Of a stretch of 14,870 bases of DNA, positions 14,181 through 14,870 are shown piece after piece. Under the pieces are notes generated by a model, which searched no databases, had not been told where the DNA came from, and was given only the letters and a program-made list of their open reading frames with translations. Every line of letters begins with the position of its first letter. The first letter of the stretch is position 1. Made by a program: the position numbers and the translations under genes. Origin of the DNA: an uncultured Eubacteriales bacterium (GTDB taxonomy: Bacteria > Bacillota > Clostridia > UBA1381 > UBA9506); assembly GCA_900545185.1 (NCBI GenBank), contig UQYH01000055.1, forward strand, positions 1 to 14,870, read 5' to 3'.

Positions 14181-14870
14181 CTATTGTTCTTCTGATTCTT
14201 CCTTTAGACTTTTAAACGCTTCAATTATAGGAAGCATATTCACAGCTCCAAAATCCAATTTATCCTTTTTGCCATAGCGCATCTGTTTGACAACATATTC
14301 CATTTGAGTTATGTATTCGCCATCAAATGCATACTCGGTTTCGTTTAAATCACAATCAACCTTCATAAACGCCAAATACTCGTCACTTCCTTTCATCAAT
14401 CGTTCCTTTGAGGTCAAATTTAACAAGTTATCTTGATATTCTACAACCACATAAGTAGTCATAAAATATACTTCTTTGACATTTCCTTGCAGAATTTGCT
14501 CTGCCGTTTCATTTACCTTTCGATATACTGTGGTTTTTATATCCGCATGAAAGGTATCCAAATCATAAGTTTCATCTTTATACACCGTCATAATTGTTGG
14601 CATTAAATCAGAAGCTCCAATAATGACGTGCATCGAAACAAACTTATCAAACGGGGTTATTTCACTATTGAAATGAGGAGATTCCATAAACCGCTTTATA
14701 GAAAATTTTTTTATCGTCTTGTCACCCGTTCCAGGTAGAACTAAGGCAAGCCTACCTGCACGTTCGAATTCTTCTTTTTCGGGATAATATACATAATCAT
14801 TAACGAGAAAAAAATCTTTTGGAAGTAATGAATAGCCTGTCTTATCAATTTGTGCTCTCAACTCATCACA
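14181..14870 (-). CDS. Unrecognised element-borne protein, 5' end cut by the window
   Basis: The reading frame is open to the right edge, giving at least 229 residues (the visible part reads ELRAQIDKTGYSLLPKDFFLVNDYVYY...). The true start lies outside; a TTG at 14861 is an unlikely start because the frame continues through it. The protein looks soluble and mixed alpha/beta with no signal peptide, membrane helix or obvious metal-binding or nucleotide-binding motif, and ends in an acidic tail (KEESEEQ). I do not recognise a family. It is AT-rich like the recombinase, transcribed toward it, and followed by tandem terminators, so it belongs to the element's cargo rather than to the integration module. 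Confidence 0.75.
   Translation of the reverse strand, partial: CDELRAQIDKTGYSLLPKDFFLVNDYVYYPEKEEFERAGRLALVLPGTGDKTIKKFSIKRFMESPHFNSEITPFDKFVSMHVIIGASDLMPTIMTVYKDETYDLDTFHADIKTTVYRKVNETAEQILQGNVKEVYFMTTYVVVEYQDNLLNLTSKERLMKGSDEYLAFMKVDCDLNETEYAFDGEYITQMEYVVKQMRYGKKDKLDFGAVNMLPIIEAFKSLKEESEEQ

Larger units (their letters stand above)
12296..14870. mobile_element. Partial integrated element in cotJC (one end only)
   Basis: From the cotJC junction to the window edge all genes are on the - strand, base composition drops visibly (A/T-rich runs throughout versus about balanced upstream), and a large serine recombinase lies at the boundary. These are hallmarks of a serine-integrase prophage, ICE or skin-like element. 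The other end and most cargo lie beyond the window, so the element type cannot be told. Confidence 0.85.

Overview
The window looks like a contig end from a spore-forming Clostridia-type Firmicute. The reasons are purine-rich AGGAGG-like ribosome binding sites before nearly every gene, a TRAP (MtrB) homologue, a clustered cotJA-cotJB-cotJC spore-coat operon, and Gram-positive-style housekeeping genes. No rRNA or other strong taxonomic marker is present, so I do not go below class. The first 72 bases are not genomic. They are an untrimmed Illumina index adapter (reverse-complement read-through with a poly-T lead), so real sequence starts at about 73.

Bases 73-11670 are ordinary chromosome, all genes on the + strand and roughly half G+C by eye. 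They run: pnp (RNA decay); a cobalamin-binding-type radical SAM protein; mtrB (TRAP); a small DUF2007-like protein; pfkA (glycolysis) closed by a strong terminator; a tightly overlapped t6A-modification cluster sua5/tsaC-rimI-tsaD; mltG (peptidoglycan); a beta-lactamase-fold serine hydrolase; a cupin; and a discoidin-like protein closed by a 14-bp-stem terminator.

Bases 11670-12300 hold the cotJ spore-coat operon behind a possible mother-cell (sigma-K/E-like) promoter. cotJA and cotJB are intact. cotJC, a manganese-catalase-like coat protein, is cut after about 32 codons.

Bases from about 12296 to the right edge are the end of an inserted, visibly AT-richer element. It carries a large serine recombinase on the - strand whose stop codon lies only about 25 bp from the cotJC junction, a 61-aa gene just upstream of it, and a longer unrecognised gene that runs off the window and ends in tandem terminators. 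A 7-bp inverted repeat straddles the junction, with one arm in cotJC and one in the element, as expected for a hybrid attL/attR site of a serine integrase. A recombinase-bearing element splitting a mother-cell sporulation gene recalls skin in sigK and SP-beta in spsM, where excision during sporulation restores the gene. Whether this element is a programmed intervening sequence or a simple gene-breaking insertion cannot be settled here, because its far end lies outside the window.
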